Part shown: in pieces, positions 1 to 10,397 of the stretch
How positions within the stretch are numbered: position 1 is the stretch's first letter
Layout of the letters: each line of letters starts with the position of its first letter
Assembly (NCBI RefSeq): GCF_032362555.1
Contig: NC_083532.1
Span: forward strand, 1,129,001-1,193,000
DNA: 64,000 nt
Direction of reading: 5' to 3'
Source: Amyelois transitella
Taxonomy: Eukaryota; Arthropoda; Insecta; Lepidoptera; Pyralidae
The notes under the pieces: generated by a model
Database searches by the model: none
Seen by the model: the letters and a program-made list of their open reading frames with translations, nothing else
Told to the model about the DNA's origin: nothing
Program-made: the position numbers and the translations under genes

Positions 1-2
1 CC

Positions 3-1205
3 CTTCTCACAGACACTGTCGTATCTCATTTAGACACTGGTCGGCCCTGTACTGGAGTTTTTCTTGATTTTTTAAGAGCCTTTGACACCGTCTCCATCCC
101 TATACTGGTGCGAAGGTTAGAGCAAATGGGGGTCAGAGGTACAGCACTTAGATGGTTTTCTAGTTGTTTGAATGGAAGACGACAGTGTGTAAGAGTTGAT
201 TCGGGCGTTAGTGGCATACAATCTGTTTCATTCGGTGTGCCACAGGGCAGTATTCTGGGACCCACCCTATTTTTGGTTTACATAAATAGTTTAGCATCAC
301 TTGATCTTCCACAAGCCTCAATTATATGTTATGCAGATGATACCGCAATCCTTTTTACAGGCTCGAATTGGAAAAATTGCTTTGAGAATGTAAACAATGG
401 CTTGGCGACCATTTCAAACTGGCTAAAAAACAACGTTCTAACCTTAAATGCCCAAAAGTCGAAGCTTCTTTGCTTTCACAAAACAGCCGCTTCAGCTCCT
501 GTCGACATTCCAGAAGTGACAATTCATAGTTGCAACAGTTTACCAGGAAGTGGCAATCTTAATTGTGCCTGTGGGTCAATCGAAAGATCATGTTCTGTGC
601 GATATTTGGGAGTTATTCTCGACGAAAAATTATCATTCGCTTCTCATATCGACATCACATGTAAGAGATTGCGAAAAATCATTCACATCATGAAACTCCT
701 TAGAGAATCCGCTAATAGACGTTTGTTAACCACTGTGTATCTAGCGTTATGCGAATCGATTCTTACATATTGTATCTCCATTTGGGGTGGTGCTTCTTCA
801 TGTTACATGATGAATATCGAGAGAACACAGAGAGCCATACTCAAAACTATGTTTCGTAAACCTATCCTCTATCCCACAGTGTCCCTGTATAACGATGCAA
901 ATGTTTTGAGTGTGCGTAAGCTATATATTCTAAAAATTGCTTTAGACACTCATCGGCATGTTATACAAGCACCTGACTATCCCCAACTACTAAAAAAACG
1001 AGTCTTCAAAATATATGCTCCCCTAGTCAACACGACTTTTGCTCGCCGTTTCACTCAGTTTGCATCCCCTTTTATTTATAATAAAATCTGCAAAATATGT
1101 AACATAAAAGAGAATTCTGTTGCTAAAGCCAAATCCCTTATTTTTTCATTAATACTTCCATGGAATTATGATTACACAGAAGAATTCCTGCGCATTTTAA
1201 AATGA
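3..1205 (+). CDS. Non-LTR retrotransposon reverse transcriptase, 5' part outside window
   Basis: The frame is open from base 3 to the TGA at 1203-1205, so the protein enters the window already coding. Reverse-transcriptase motifs appear in order: LDFLRAFDTV (block with the first catalytic Asp), [10 protein letters not shown] (about 235-265), and CYADDTAILF (catalytic YADD, about 327-356). A thumb and C-terminal region follows (YLGVILDEKLSF; then a degenerate tail ending in PWNYDYTEEFLRILK). This order is that of jockey/CR1-type LINEs. No stop or frameshift interrupts the 400 visible codons, so the copy may be fairly young. The endonuclease domain and any ORF1 would lie to the left of the window. 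The exact clade cannot be decided by eye. Confidence 0.9.
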   Translation, partial: LLTDTVVSHLDTGRPCTGVFLDFLRAFDTVSIPILVRRLEQMGVRGTALRWFSSCLNGRRQCVRVDSGVSGIQSVSFGVPQGSILGPTLFLVYINSLASLDLPQASIICYADDTAILFTGSNWKNCFENVNNGLATISNWLKNNVLTLNAQKSKLLCFHKTAASAPVDIPEVTIHSCNSLPGSGNLNCACGSIERSCSVRYLGVILDEKLSFASHIDITCKRLRKIIHIMKLLRESANRRLLTTVYLALCESILTYCISIWGGASSCYMMNIERTQRAILKTMFRKPILYPTVSLYNDANVLSVRKLYILKIALDTHRHVIQAPDYPQLLKKRVFKIYAPLVNTTFARRFTQFASPFIYNKICKICNIKENSVAKAKSLIFSLILPWNYDYTEEFLRILK

Positions 1206-1553
1206 GTTTAATGAATCTAATGCACTTTTACGGGTACGATTAGTGATCTTGTTGTTATTAATATATGCTTGCTATGCCAGATTATTATTGTTATTCTGTT
1301 TTATATTAGCAAAACGTTTATAGATTGATAAGCACTTTTGTATTTCGTTTTATACTAATTTATAAGTTTTTATGTTTCCTCTTTTTTTATTATTAATTTA
1401 AACTTTTATTGCCGGTAGTCTGATTTATTTTTCAATGTTTGTTAAGCAATAACGGCTGCCACAGGACAGGCATTCTTGCCTAGTGTGGGGCCAATAGTAA
1501 ACCAAAATGCTATTTATTTTTATAAGGTTAATTAACATTACTTACTTACTTAC
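1206..1553 (+). mobile_element. 3' UTR and tail of the LINE at 3-1205
   Basis: AT-rich sequence follows the RT stop and ends in a short TTAC/ACTT tandem run (about 1537-1553). Simple-repeat tails of this kind are typical of CR1-like and some jockey-like elements. The sequence changes character after it. The end is inferred from the tail, since no target-site duplication could be anchored without the 5' end. Confidence 0.6.
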
Positions 1554-1567
1554 TATTTGTTCTATAA

Positions 1568-1612
1568 TAAACATATGGATATGGATATGGATATATGGAT
1601 ATGGATATATGG
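1568..1612. repeat. ATGGAT microsatellite
   Basis: Several tandem copies of ATGGAT, with shortened ATATGG variants. They lie between the LINE tail and another LINE 3' end fragment. Confidence 0.8.
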
Positions 1613-1690
1613 AAAGGTTCGACTGGCAGAGAATGCCTTGTGGCATGAAGTCCACCTGTAGTACATTTTACGTGCATAAAGTTTAAATCT
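1613..1690 (+). mobile_element. LINE 3' end fragment (CTGGCAGAGAATGCC type)
   Basis: Contains CTGGCAGAGAATGCC, a stretch on 'gcatgaagtccacct', and a terminal GCATAAAGTTTAAAT. The same block recurs at 11966-12062, 15962-16047, 27205-27320 (reverse) and 28215-28262. It is the dispersed 3' end of one LINE family. Confidence 0.6.
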
Positions 1691-1698
1691 ATAGGTAC

Positions 1699-1925
1699 CT
1701 ACTTATATTATAAAGCTGAAGAGTTTGTTTGAACGCGCTAATCTCAGGAACTCCTGGTTCGAATTGAAAAATTATTTTTGTGTTGAAAAGACCATGACCA
1801 GACGGAAGTCGCTTCGTGTAAAAACCTGACTCGCCCAATCCAGGATCCATGGTCAAAGGCGTACCCCGGGCTTCTCTCCAGAGTGGTGAGGATGCAACCG
1901 GGACCAGGGGGAAGAAGTCAACAGA
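1699..1925. mobile_element. Hel-A 5' fragment joined to a tSINE-2 fragment
   Basis: About 1706-1790 matches the 5' part of the Hel-A non-autonomous Helitron (AAGCTGAAGAGTTTGTTTG, then GAACGCGCTAATCTCAGG). It breaks off and continues at 1796-1925 as part of the tSINE-2 body (AGACGGAAGTCGCTTCGTGT, CTGGAGAG-type motifs), found in full at 20290-20646. Confidence 0.6.
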
Positions 1926-1991
1926 GCTAGTCTTGTGACTATTCGCTTTGTTCACCCCGCAACAATTACAGAGTCATTCATTCATTCATTC

Positions 1992-2238
1992 ATATAGTCA
2001 CATCTATATCCCTTGTGGGGTAGACAGGGCTAACAGTCTTAAAGAGACTGATAGGCCACGTACAGCCGTTTAGCTTTATGACAGAACTGAGATTCAAATA
2101 TCGACAGGTTGCTAGCCCATCGCCTAAAAGAAGATACCCAAGTTTATGAGCCAATCTCTTAGTCTCTTAGGAAATGAAATGGAGCGGTACCTACTATTCT
2201 TCTTTTATTTTTTATTTGTGCCGCGAACCACACGGCAC
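1992..2238 (-). mobile_element. SINE-M copy
   Basis: One of about 40 copies or fragments of a roughly 260-bp family. Read from head to tail, a full copy has five parts. First is a hairpin head (GTGCCG...CGGCAC around TGTGGTTCC). Then come 'gaatagga..actccatctctttcc', a body with GGCGATGGGCTAGCAACCTG, and a second hairpin (CAGTCTT/AAGACTG). It ends in 'tctgtctaccccgcaaggga' and an (ATGT)n tail. The tail and lack of terminal inverted repeats suggest LINE-driven retroposition. This copy is near full length and diverged, with a GCCGCGAACC head. Confidence 0.75.
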
Positions 2239-2239
2239 A

Positions 2240-4540
2240 GAGTCATTCAGAATGCATAGAAAAATGAGTACCTATCGCATGCAATCCAAATGGTTTTAAA
2301 TTAGACATTATATTTCATCTCGTTACCTCACTTATTTACATTTACATATGACATTTGTCAGGCCACAGACATTGGACCTTGAACCGGCGACATTTTGGAG
2401 AACAGTCGTTATGGGGTTCCTTAAAGGTTTTTGTTAACGTGAAACCACACTTCTTTCTCGGAGCTGTAGGTAGAGACTACATATTTCCATTTGTCACTAT
2501 CCTTACATACTTATTTCGCTTAGTAGTTATATTAGTGTAGCGGCCGTTAAGCCTCCATGGACAGACAGACACTATGACTCGACATTTTAGATGAACAAAA
2601 CTGACTGACAGACTGATGAAAAAAAGGACAATCAAAATTTGACTAGATGACAATAAGACGATGCTTTGAACAACCAAAATTGTGTTTTATTCAGACACGA
2701 CCTTCCAGACCCTCGGCCGGTTCAATTAGGAACAGGTAGCACCCTCCACAGAAGTGTGGAGTCCCGGGGTCCGCGTCAATCAGGGAGTGATATGCTGTCA
2801 CCCGGGGAGCACCGTCCATGTCAGCCCTGACTGTTACCGGATTCATTCGAATCAAACAAAAGAAACAAAGCCTTCAAAGGACAGGCCACTCGAGGAAGTC
2901 TCCCGTACTTGTCATCGCCTCTTGATCTGTCTTTCCAACTTTAGTCGAAGCATTCCCTTTCGAAAGTTTTAATTAAGATTCTTCTTTAAATATTTCTTTA
3001 ATAAATTAAAAAAAATCCTTTGTTCGCCCAACCAGGTTATCGCTTTCTATTAATCCTCTAGACGACCAAACCATATAAGAAGAGCATTATCATTTCTATT
3101 CCTGTAGTAGTCTTGCGTCTAAGTTATTTTAAAGTACGGAACCAAAATTAAAAAGGAACATTAAATAAAATCGCGCATACCATCATACCTGCGATGGAAC
3201 GCGATTCTTTTTATTTTTAAACCAGGCAACGGTCTAACGTCTTTCTGCCAGTGTGCGCGCCACAACCATATTGGCCAGTATTGCCATAGGATTTATTGTC
3301 TGTGCTGAAAAGGGTTAAATGTCACAGTAAATTGAGCGCGAAAACTTATTCTTTTTTGCCGACGATTGAGTTTTTCATTATTTTCCTTTATCTCATCTAG
3401 ACTTCTCTTATTCGAATACTGGTTTTGTTAATGTTAGAATCGATGATCGAAAAACCGGATCGTATGCCGCGAAAAAATTAAAATGTCGACTTTATAACCT
3501 TTTGCACTTGGAATTACCTGTTTCTTGAACAGAATTTATAGATTCAATGTATAATACCGAGGACAACCGATAGTTTGTCGCGATTAGTTTATTTCTTCAG
3601 TTCGGATTCTGTGACTGTGGTCTTAGGACGTGTTATTGGCGCGGATTTTTTTTAAAATCCAGTGTGCTTCAAACGTCACGGCGGCAAGGTAACTTTGAAT
3701 TTTTACTTTTTAATTTCCAGCCAGTTTTTACATTACGCCATTCATAAAGACTTATATCTAACAATAAATAATCAGCTCGTTTTAAAAAAATCTAGGTAAT
3801 AAACCTTGATTTTTGATGTAAATTTAAAAGCAAAACGAGGTAGGTACATAATGTACAGTTACTTTAATTTCAGTTTAAAGGTTTTGCAGATATTGATTAA
3901 AAGAATTAGGTATTGTACAATTTTAGGTACCTATTATAAAGAACCTGCTCACATAATTATAGCCTCTTTTCCGGAGGATTACACAAAGACAACTCTTTCC
4001 ACGCTTAAAAAAGTTGTGTACTAAATTACCAAAGTACCTATGTAAAGGCTAGATAAATATATTAACTCGAAGACATTACACAGTAATGACATAACCTTGT
4101 TATGTGTCAAGTGTGCGAGAGAGACGCGTATATTTGAAGAACTCGTTCGTATGATTAACATCATCATTGGTTTTTCTAAGAAAATTCTAAGTATTCTAAT
4201 TGAAATTCTAATTAAATTTATTTATGACTATATTCATAGGTAATCTGTCTTACTGTTACTCTGTCGCGACTAACCATTTTGCATAGAAAAAAAGAATAAA
4301 TTCTTGGCATACATTTCTATTCAATAAAAGCATTTTAGGACGTTCCAAAACCACTGAAAAATCAGCTAGCTAGCACATCGTGAAAAACAACAAATTTTAT
4401 TTTTCCTTTGAGAGTTAGAAAAACTACAGAGAACACACACACACAAACACAAGTTTCCGGAAATTCAGAGTAGAACTACTCCATCTCTATCTCATAATGT
4501 AAAGGGCGATTAAGGGAAAAGGCACATTCATTTAATGTAG
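2240..4540. other. Intergenic, no gene recognised
   Basis: No coding frame with recognisable protein content. A GC-richer patch at 2690-2880 is unlike its surroundings and may be an old LTR or transposon remnant, but I could not name it. 3600-3700 is mildly GC-rich, with a splice-donor-like GCAAGGTAACT near 3690. Nothing ties it to a gene. Confidence 0.4.
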
Positions 4541-4546
4541 GTTTTA

Positions 4547-4994
4547 CATACATACATACATATAGTCACGTCTATATCCCTTACGGGGTAGACAGAGACA
4601 ACGGTCTTGAAGGGACTGATAGACTTTTACCATGATCAAATATTGGTACGTTATAACTCCTGGCAAAGCTCTTTATGATGAAGCTATGCTATGTCTGAAA
4701 TGACGGCCTCTGTGGCGTAGCGGTAGTACGCTTGTCTTTAACATCGGAGGTCCCGGGTTCGAATCCCGGCCAGGGCATGATGAGAAAAGAGCTTTTTCTG
4801 ATTGGCCTGGGTCTTGGATGATTATTGCATTTAAATTGCTGCAGTGTAGTTTGTTCCGCCGCTTCTTCTCCACATGCGATTTGGAGATTTAAGTGATGTG
4901 ACGTCAGTAAGTGATACCTTGTTTCCAATTTTGAAAATATGTAAATCTTTTCTATTCTTTTCTTTTTATTAGTGCCGGGAACCACACGGCATAT
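4547..4994 (-). mobile_element. SINE-M copy interrupted by other repeats
   Basis: The tail half of SINE-M is at 4547-4627 and the hairpin head at about 4972-4994. Between them lie a truncated tSINE-1 (4701-4820) and a LINE-B 3' end (4830-4945). The arrangement fits insertion of the other elements into, or replacement of, the SINE-M body. Confidence 0.55.
4701..4820 (+). mobile_element. tSINE-1, 3'-truncated copy
   Basis: tRNA-derived head with A box TGGCGTAGCGG and B box GGTTCGAATCC (4757-4767), followed by the SINE-specific 'gattggcctgggtcttgga'. It is cut off after that and runs into a LINE-B 3' end. The lack of a proper acceptor stem and the shared downstream sequence in other copies make it a SINE, not a tRNA gene. 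Confidence 0.8.
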
Positions 4995-5321
4995 GAAGCG
5001 TGATTTTATGTATGTATGTTAACATGCAAAAAATGAGATCATGAGATCAAAAATAAATAATGCAATCCAATGAATCAATAATATAATATCTTGTCCTTAA
5101 AAACTAGTTTGCTCAAAGTCAAAAGTCTCATTTCAATCTGCGTAGGAGTACCAAGGATTCTTGGGTCAAAATCTGACTAATCAGACCGATTCTAAGGGCA
5201 CTTCAAGGGCATTTTTTTCACGTCTGGCCGGCAGAAACATGATTGATGTGTCTACCCCGTAGGTTACATGTCCAAATTTGTATTTTTTAAATTTATCAAA
5301 ATCTGATCACTATACAATTTT

Positions 5322-5584
5322 ACTTACATACATACATATAATCACGTCTATATTTCTTACGGGGTAGACAGAGCCAACAGTCTTGAAAAGACTGATAGGC
5401 CACGTTCAGCTATTTGGCTTTAAGATAGAATTGAGATTCAAATAGTGACAGGTTGCTAGCGCATTGCCTAAAAAAAGAATCTTAAGTCTGTAAGCCTATC
5501 CCTTAGTCGCCTTTTACGACATCCATAGGAACGAGACGGAGTGGTCCAATTCTTTTTTAATGGGTGCCGGGAACCACACGGCAC
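5322..5584 (-). mobile_element. SINE-M copy, full length
   Basis: Complete from (CATA)n tail to hairpin head. The internal CAGTCTTGAAAAGACTG stem is intact. Confidence 0.8.
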
Positions 5585-5618
5585 AATTTTAATTGTTTGT
5601 TTGTAATAGTAAATATAC

Positions 5619-5840
5619 ATGCATACATATAATCATATCTCTTCTATTATATCTATATCCCTTGCCATATCAGTCAGTTGAGGTGTCAAATGCGATGGAC
5701 TAGTCACTGTCACTATTTGATGTCGTAAAAGGTAACTAAGGGATAGGCTTATTAACTTGAGATTCTTCTTTCAGACGATGGGCTAGCAACTGTGACTTTT
5801 TGAATCTCAATTCAAATATTGAGCCAAACAGTTTCATCTA
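5619..5840. mobile_element. SINE-M fragments in opposite orientation
   Basis: A minus-strand tail (5619-5670) abuts a plus-strand body (about 5692-5840), forming a rearranged tail-to-body arrangement. Confidence 0.55.
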
Positions 5841-5965
5841 TCTATATTCAATTATCTTTTTGGGGCGTAGGGAACCTAAGATAATAAAAGTCCTCTCTTC
5901 TAAGAGTAGTATTGTCGTTCTCGAACCACACGGCACAACCTCATGTCACCATATCGTCAATATAT

Positions 5966-6227
5966 ACATACATACATATAGTCACGTCTATATCCCTTAC
6001 GGGGTAGACAGAGCCAATAGTCCCGAAAAGACTGAATGCCCACGTTCAGCTGCTCGGCTTAATGATGGAATTGAGATCCAAATAGTAACAGGTTGCTAGC
6101 CCGTCGCCTAAAAAAAAAGGATCGCAATTTCATAAGCCTATCCCTTAGTCGCCTTTTACGACATCCATGTGAAAGAGATGGAGTGGTCCCATTCTTTTTT
6201 GTATTGGTGCCGGGAACCACACGGCAC
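5966..6227 (-). mobile_element. SINE-M copy between 65-bp direct repeats
   Basis: Full-length copy. The roughly 65 bp ending at its tail (about 5903-5967) is repeated directly on the other side (about 6243-6307), including a SINE-M head fragment and 'cctcatgtcaccatatcgtc'. Confidence 0.8.
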
Positions 6228-6311
6228 TAAGAAGAAGTAGATTAAGAGTAGTAGTGTCGTTCTCGAACCACACGGCACAACCTCATGTCACCATATCGTC
6301 AATATATACCA

Positions 6312-6516
6312 TCGTACTACTATTATAAAGGCGAAAGTTTGTATGGATGTATGGATGTTTGTTACTCTTTCACGCAAAAACTACTGAACCGATTACCATG
6401 AAATTTGGTATGTAGGTAGCTGAAGACCCAGAATAACACATAGGCTACTTTTTATCCCAGAGTTCCCGCGGGATTGATAGGGTTTCCATGCGGACGAAGT
6501 CGCGGGCGGCCTCTAG
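6312..6516 (+). mobile_element. Hel-B non-autonomous Helitron
   Basis: Starts with TC, and has GCGAAAGTTTGTATGGATG near the 5' end. It ends GCGGACGAAGTCGCGGGC...CTAG followed by T. The TC start, a GC-rich hairpin just before the end, CTAG 3' end and 3' flanking T are the structural marks of Helitrons. No Rep/helicase is encoded. It is essentially identical over 205 bp to 36289-36493. Confidence 0.8.
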
Positions 6517-6675
6517 TATTCAATAAACCCGCATCACCGATGCAATCATCACTCGTGACGTCAATCATTGAGTAATACTTAATGAATACTTAACTAGTTT
6601 TTGACATTGGCATTCTTTTTCCGTCGTCAGCCGCCGGTTAAACAAGTTATAAGTTAAAGTTTTTTAAAGTACCCG

Positions 6676-6828
6676 CCCTCGTAGCGTGCGCACGCGCAAC
6701 GCCGTTAGTATCGCGCGTTAAACTATCGCTGTCCCGTTACAAAAAGCGAAACAGCTATATGTTTTAGCGCGATAGAAAACATAGAAAACGGGTTCGCGCG
6801 CGCACATGCTACAGGAGCTGGTTTACCG
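6676..6828. mobile_element. CpG-rich MITE-like element
   Basis: The left end CTCGTAGCGTGCGCACGCG and the right end, read in reverse, CTCCTGTAGCATGTGCGCG form imperfect inverted ends of about 25-30 bp. The interior has CGCGCGTTAAACTATCGCT and a partly complementary TTTTAGCGCGATAG. Related sequence occurs at 11768-11890 and 25398-25470. The family is unidentified. Confidence 0.4.
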
Positions 6829-6858
6829 AGCGGTGTCCGTTTTTTTTTTTAATATTTC

Positions 6859-7231
6859 ATACGTACATACATATAATCACGTCTATATCCCATTCGGGGT
6901 AGACAGAGACAACAGTCTTTTACAGACAAGCAAGGCCACGGTCAGCCGTATGGAATGATGGAATTGAAATTCAAATAGTGACAAGTTCGCAGACCATCGC
7001 ATCTACAAGCAGAATCTCAAGTTTATTTACCCTTAGTCGCCTTTTACAATTTTTAATCTATCTATGGGATAGATATGGAGTGGTTCTACTCTAAAGCGCC
7101 GTCAGTAAACATATTTGAATTAAAATAAAAAAATAAATAAATAAATAAAAAAGAAATAAACCATTCGATCTTTTGGCGCGAAACTAAAATAAAAAAGTGA
7201 CATTAACCAATTTAAAAAAAGAAGATTATTG
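6859..7231 (-). mobile_element. Extended SINE-M variant (pair of 17462-17812)
   Basis: A SINE-M body whose usual hairpin head is replaced by 'ctctaaagcgcc', followed by about 130 bp of AT-rich sequence including TTTTGGCGCGAAACTAAAAT. The same compound sequence is found inverted at 17462-17812. Confidence 0.6.
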
Positions 7232-7625
7232 AACGTATATGCAAAACCAGCGCTGCTTCTAAATGTCCAAATTTACATATTTTAATATCAACCGGTGTAA
7301 TTTGATCTCCAATAACCAGTAACTTCTTAAGACTTAAGGGTCTTTATTACTGGTCTGTACATATTTCAATATTAAACCAGTGTTATTTAATCCGCGAATA
7401 GGATGACTTCGTTGAGAGTTGGGTGTCTTCTAAGGCTGGATATTATGATGTGCTAATGGACATCCAAGGTTCGCGTGTTTTTCCATTCATTTCACGTACG
7501 ATTTGATGTAAGTCTGTCTGTTTCTGTTAGTTTTTGGTTGAAATTACTTAGAATTCGTCGAGAAATCTGTTATATCTTATAGATAACATAGAATTGTATT
7601 ATTTTGAAGTATCTACTAAAAAATA

Positions 7626-7886
7626 GTGCCGTATGGTTCCCGGCACCAATACAAAAAAATAATAGGACCAATCCATCTCTTTCTCATGGATGTCCTAATA
7701 GGTGACTAAGGGATAGTCTTACAAACTTATGATTTTTCTTATAGGCGATGGGTTAGCAACCTATCACTATTTGAATCTCAATTCTATCATTAAGCCAAAC
7801 AGCTGAACGTGGCCCGTCAGTCTTTCAAGACTGCTGGTTCTGTCTACCCCGCAAGGGATATAGACGTGACCATATGTATGTATGTG
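7626..7886 (+). mobile_element. SINE-M copy, full length
   Basis: Head hairpin GTGCCG...CGGCAC through to the ATGT tail. One head substitution (GTATGGTT). Confidence 0.8.
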
Positions 7887-8145
7887 GTTAATTCAAAATA
7901 AATTACGGCTGTAATAAGAGTTGATCCAAAATAAATTTGCATTTTTTAATTTCCACTGCAAAAGACATCAACGCGTTTATCGGATGATTGGGACATTACA
8001 TAGACAAGCTTCGAAGTAAGTTAATAGACTAAAGGATGACCTTGAATGATGACCTCAGAGGTCACTGACCTCTTGACACGATCATGGTTACACATGCAAT
8101 TGCCTGAATGTGCAGGTTTCCTCACGATGTAAGACGACTGTAATA

Positions 8146-8405
8146 TCCTAATATTTTAAATGCGAAATTTTGTGTGTATGTCAGGATGTCAGTATGGATG
8201 TTTGTTACTCTTTCACGCAGAAACTACTGAACCGATTACGATGAAATTTAGTATGTAAATAGCTGAAGACCCAGAATAACATATAGGCTACTTTTTATCC
8301 CGGAGTTCCCGCGGGATTCCACGCGGACGAAAACGCGGGCGGTTTCGCAAAACTTGACGCAAAACAAATCTTTCTGACAGAACCGAAGTCTGTCGGGTAC
8401 GCTAG
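8146..8405 (+). mobile_element. Hel-B Helitron, diverged
   Basis: Starts A|TCCTAATATTTTAAATGCG and ends GCTAG|T. An internal 'cacgcggacgaaaacgcggg' replaces the usual hairpin, and about 60 bp of extra sequence precedes CTAG. Confidence 0.65.
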
Positions 8406-8419
8406 TGATTATATAGAAA

Positions 8420-8691
8420 CTAGCTGTGCCCGCGACTTCGTCCGCATGGAATAGTCGTTTTGGGCATCATTGAAGCCCACAAGGGTGAATAATTATCCCC
8501 GTTTTTTTTTCACATTTTCCATTATTTCTTTGCTCCTTATAGTTGCAGCGTGATGTTATATAGCCTAAAGCCTTCCTCGATAAATGGTCTATTCAACGCA
8601 AAAAGAATTTTTCAATTAGAACCAGTAGTTCTTGAGATTAGCGCGTTCAAACAAACAAACAAACTCTTCAGCTTTATAATATTAGTATAGA
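8420..8691 (-). mobile_element. Hel-A non-autonomous Helitron
   Basis: On the minus strand it starts A|TCTATACTAATATTATAAAG and ends in a GCGGACGAAGTCGCGGG hairpin, then CACAGCTAG and T. It lies tail to tail with the Hel-B copy, 14 bp away. Confidence 0.8.
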
Positions 8692-8931
8692 TTAATATAT
8701 AGATTTCCTGGATGACCTTCGATGACCTCATGGGCCGTTGACCTAGCCTCTCCTAGGCTTTGTCTGTGACAAACAAACATTCAGACATAGCCTGATAGAG
8801 GTTACGTTTAGTCCCATTGACTCTACGAACGATTGAAGAGAGAAGTGCAATGAAGAAAATAAAATATTGGGAGTTTTATTCATACTTGATTTTCTGCATT
8901 ATAAGAAGAGAATGAAGAATTGAACAAAGAT

Positions 8932-9154
8932 TGTGGCGACATCTCTATGACATTAGTCACAACAGCCAATCGCGCGACGCTAGCAGCCAATAACAGCGCA
9001 GAGTCTAAATCGCGCAAGCGAAGATTTCACGGATTGGAGCATATATACAACCTCCGACTCAACATCGTCTGTCGCGCGGTTCCCCAGGCATCACACCAGC
9101 CTGCAGGAAGATCTTCCCTTTGGTGGCGGTCGAGTCGAATCATCGCCTGTTACA
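8932..9154 (+). repeat. LTR-like repeat with TATA box
   Basis: Begins TGTGGCGACATCTC and ends TGTTACA. It contains CATATATACA about 30 bp before CTCAACATCGTCTGTCGCG, like a TATA box and initiator. The same sequence recurs inverted at about 32900-33028, and its end part at about 26050-26085 and 26637-26690. This fits a solo LTR or other promoter-bearing repeat. No matching pair of LTRs or target duplication was found. Confidence 0.4.
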
Positions 9155-9249
9155 GAAGCATTGTACACATAGGTATCTAAACTAATCATGGATACTCCGT
9201 ATCATCCAGTTTGGTCAGCGAAATGCTTTATTGAACTTAAGTATGAAGT

Positions 9250-9442
9250 AGTGCCGTGTGATTCCCGGCACCAATATAATTAAGAATAGGACCACTCCAT
9301 CTCTTTCCCATGGATGTCGTAAAATGAGACTAAGGGATAGGCTTATAAACTTGGCAACCTGTCACTATTTGAATCTCAATTCTATCATTAAGCCAAACAG
9401 CTGAACGTGGCCATTCAGTCTTTTCAAGCATGTTGGTCTGTA
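9250..9442 (+). mobile_element. SINE-M copy, 3'-truncated
   Basis: The head and most of the body are present. The central GGCGATGGG segment is deleted, and the copy ends inside the CAGTCTTTTCAAG hairpin. Confidence 0.7.
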
Positions 9443-9734
9443 TAAAAATAAATATATATAATAATGATAATTAATACCTATAAATTTAGTAATTATAATC
9501 ATTATCCTCAAGTATTTTTTTTTTAAATATATATAATTACCTATTAACAAACCAGTTTATATATGTGAATGTATGTATGTTTAACATACTAATGTTACCT
9601 AAAAGAATACTCGTATTTATTTTAAAGTTACCTAAGAATACCTTTCAATCGTGGCTACATAATAGCGAATAAATTGCATGCACCCTTCCTGCACATAATG
9701 TTTGTTAGTTTGTTTGTAAATTCTTTATACCACA

Positions 9735-9992
9735 CTAGCTGTGCCCGCGTCTTCGTCCGCGTGGAATAGTTATTTCGGGGCATCATTGAAGCCCTCAAGG
9801 TTGAATAATTTTTCCCGTATTTTTTTCCCATTTTCCATTATTTCTTTGCTCCTTATAGTTGTAGCGTGATGTAATATAGCCTAAAGCTTTCCTCGATAAG
9901 TGGTCTATTCAACACAAAAATAATTTTTCAATTCGAACCTTTGATCCTGAGGTTATTTGGCTCTTTTCAAATTTTTAGTTATTATTAGTATA
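9735..9992 (-). mobile_element. Hel-A Helitron
   Basis: 3' end CTAGCTGTGCCCGCGTCTTCG (as read on the plus strand) and body as in other Hel-A copies. The 5' portion is diverged, ending near ATTAGTATAAG. Confidence 0.7.
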
Positions 9993-10015
9993 AGTATTTT
10001 CAATATTCTCATATA

Positions 10016-10185
10016 TCTACATAATAAAAAGGCCCCCTTTTTTCACTGTCTGTACGTAAGTATGCGCTAACCTCAGAAAGTTGTGAATGGATTTTGTTTC
10101 TAATTTAAAATTTTGGAAAGAGGGTGTTCTGAGGTAGGTTTATATTTAATAATGATACCCGCGCGAAGTCAGGGCGGGTCGCTAG
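10016..10185 (+). mobile_element. Hel-C Helitron
   Basis: A|TCTACATAATAAAAAGG start, 'ccgcgcgaagtcagggcggg' pre-terminal stem and CTAG end. The interior (CTGTACGTAAGTATGCGC) differs from Hel-A and Hel-B. Its CTAG is followed directly by the next Helitron. Confidence 0.65.
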
Positions 10186-10397
10186 TCCTACTAATATTAT
10201 AAATGCGAAAGTTTGTGAGTATGTCAGGATGTCAGTGTTTGTTACTCTTTCACGCAAAAACTACCGAAGCGATTTCGATGAAATTTGGTATGTAGGTAGC
10301 TGAAGACCCAAAATAACATATACGCCACTTTTTATCCCGGAGTTCCCGCGGTATTGATAGGATTTCCATGCGGACGAAGTCGCGGGCGGGTCGCTAG
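10186..10397 (+). mobile_element. Hel-B Helitron abutting Hel-C
   Basis: Begins TCCTACTAATATTATAAATG at the very base after the preceding CTAG, and ends GGCGGGTCGCTAG|T. Confidence 0.8.

Noticed and set aside
2754..2972. 72-codon plus-strand frame in a GC-richer patch
   Set aside because: No domain, no splice context, and composition like an old repeat.
3806..4024. 72-codon plus-strand frame
   Set aside because: AT-rich, with no recognisable protein content or signals; likely chance.
5903..6307. 65-bp direct repeats as a target-site duplication
   Set aside because: Far too long for retroposition or transposition, and one already contains a repeat fragment.
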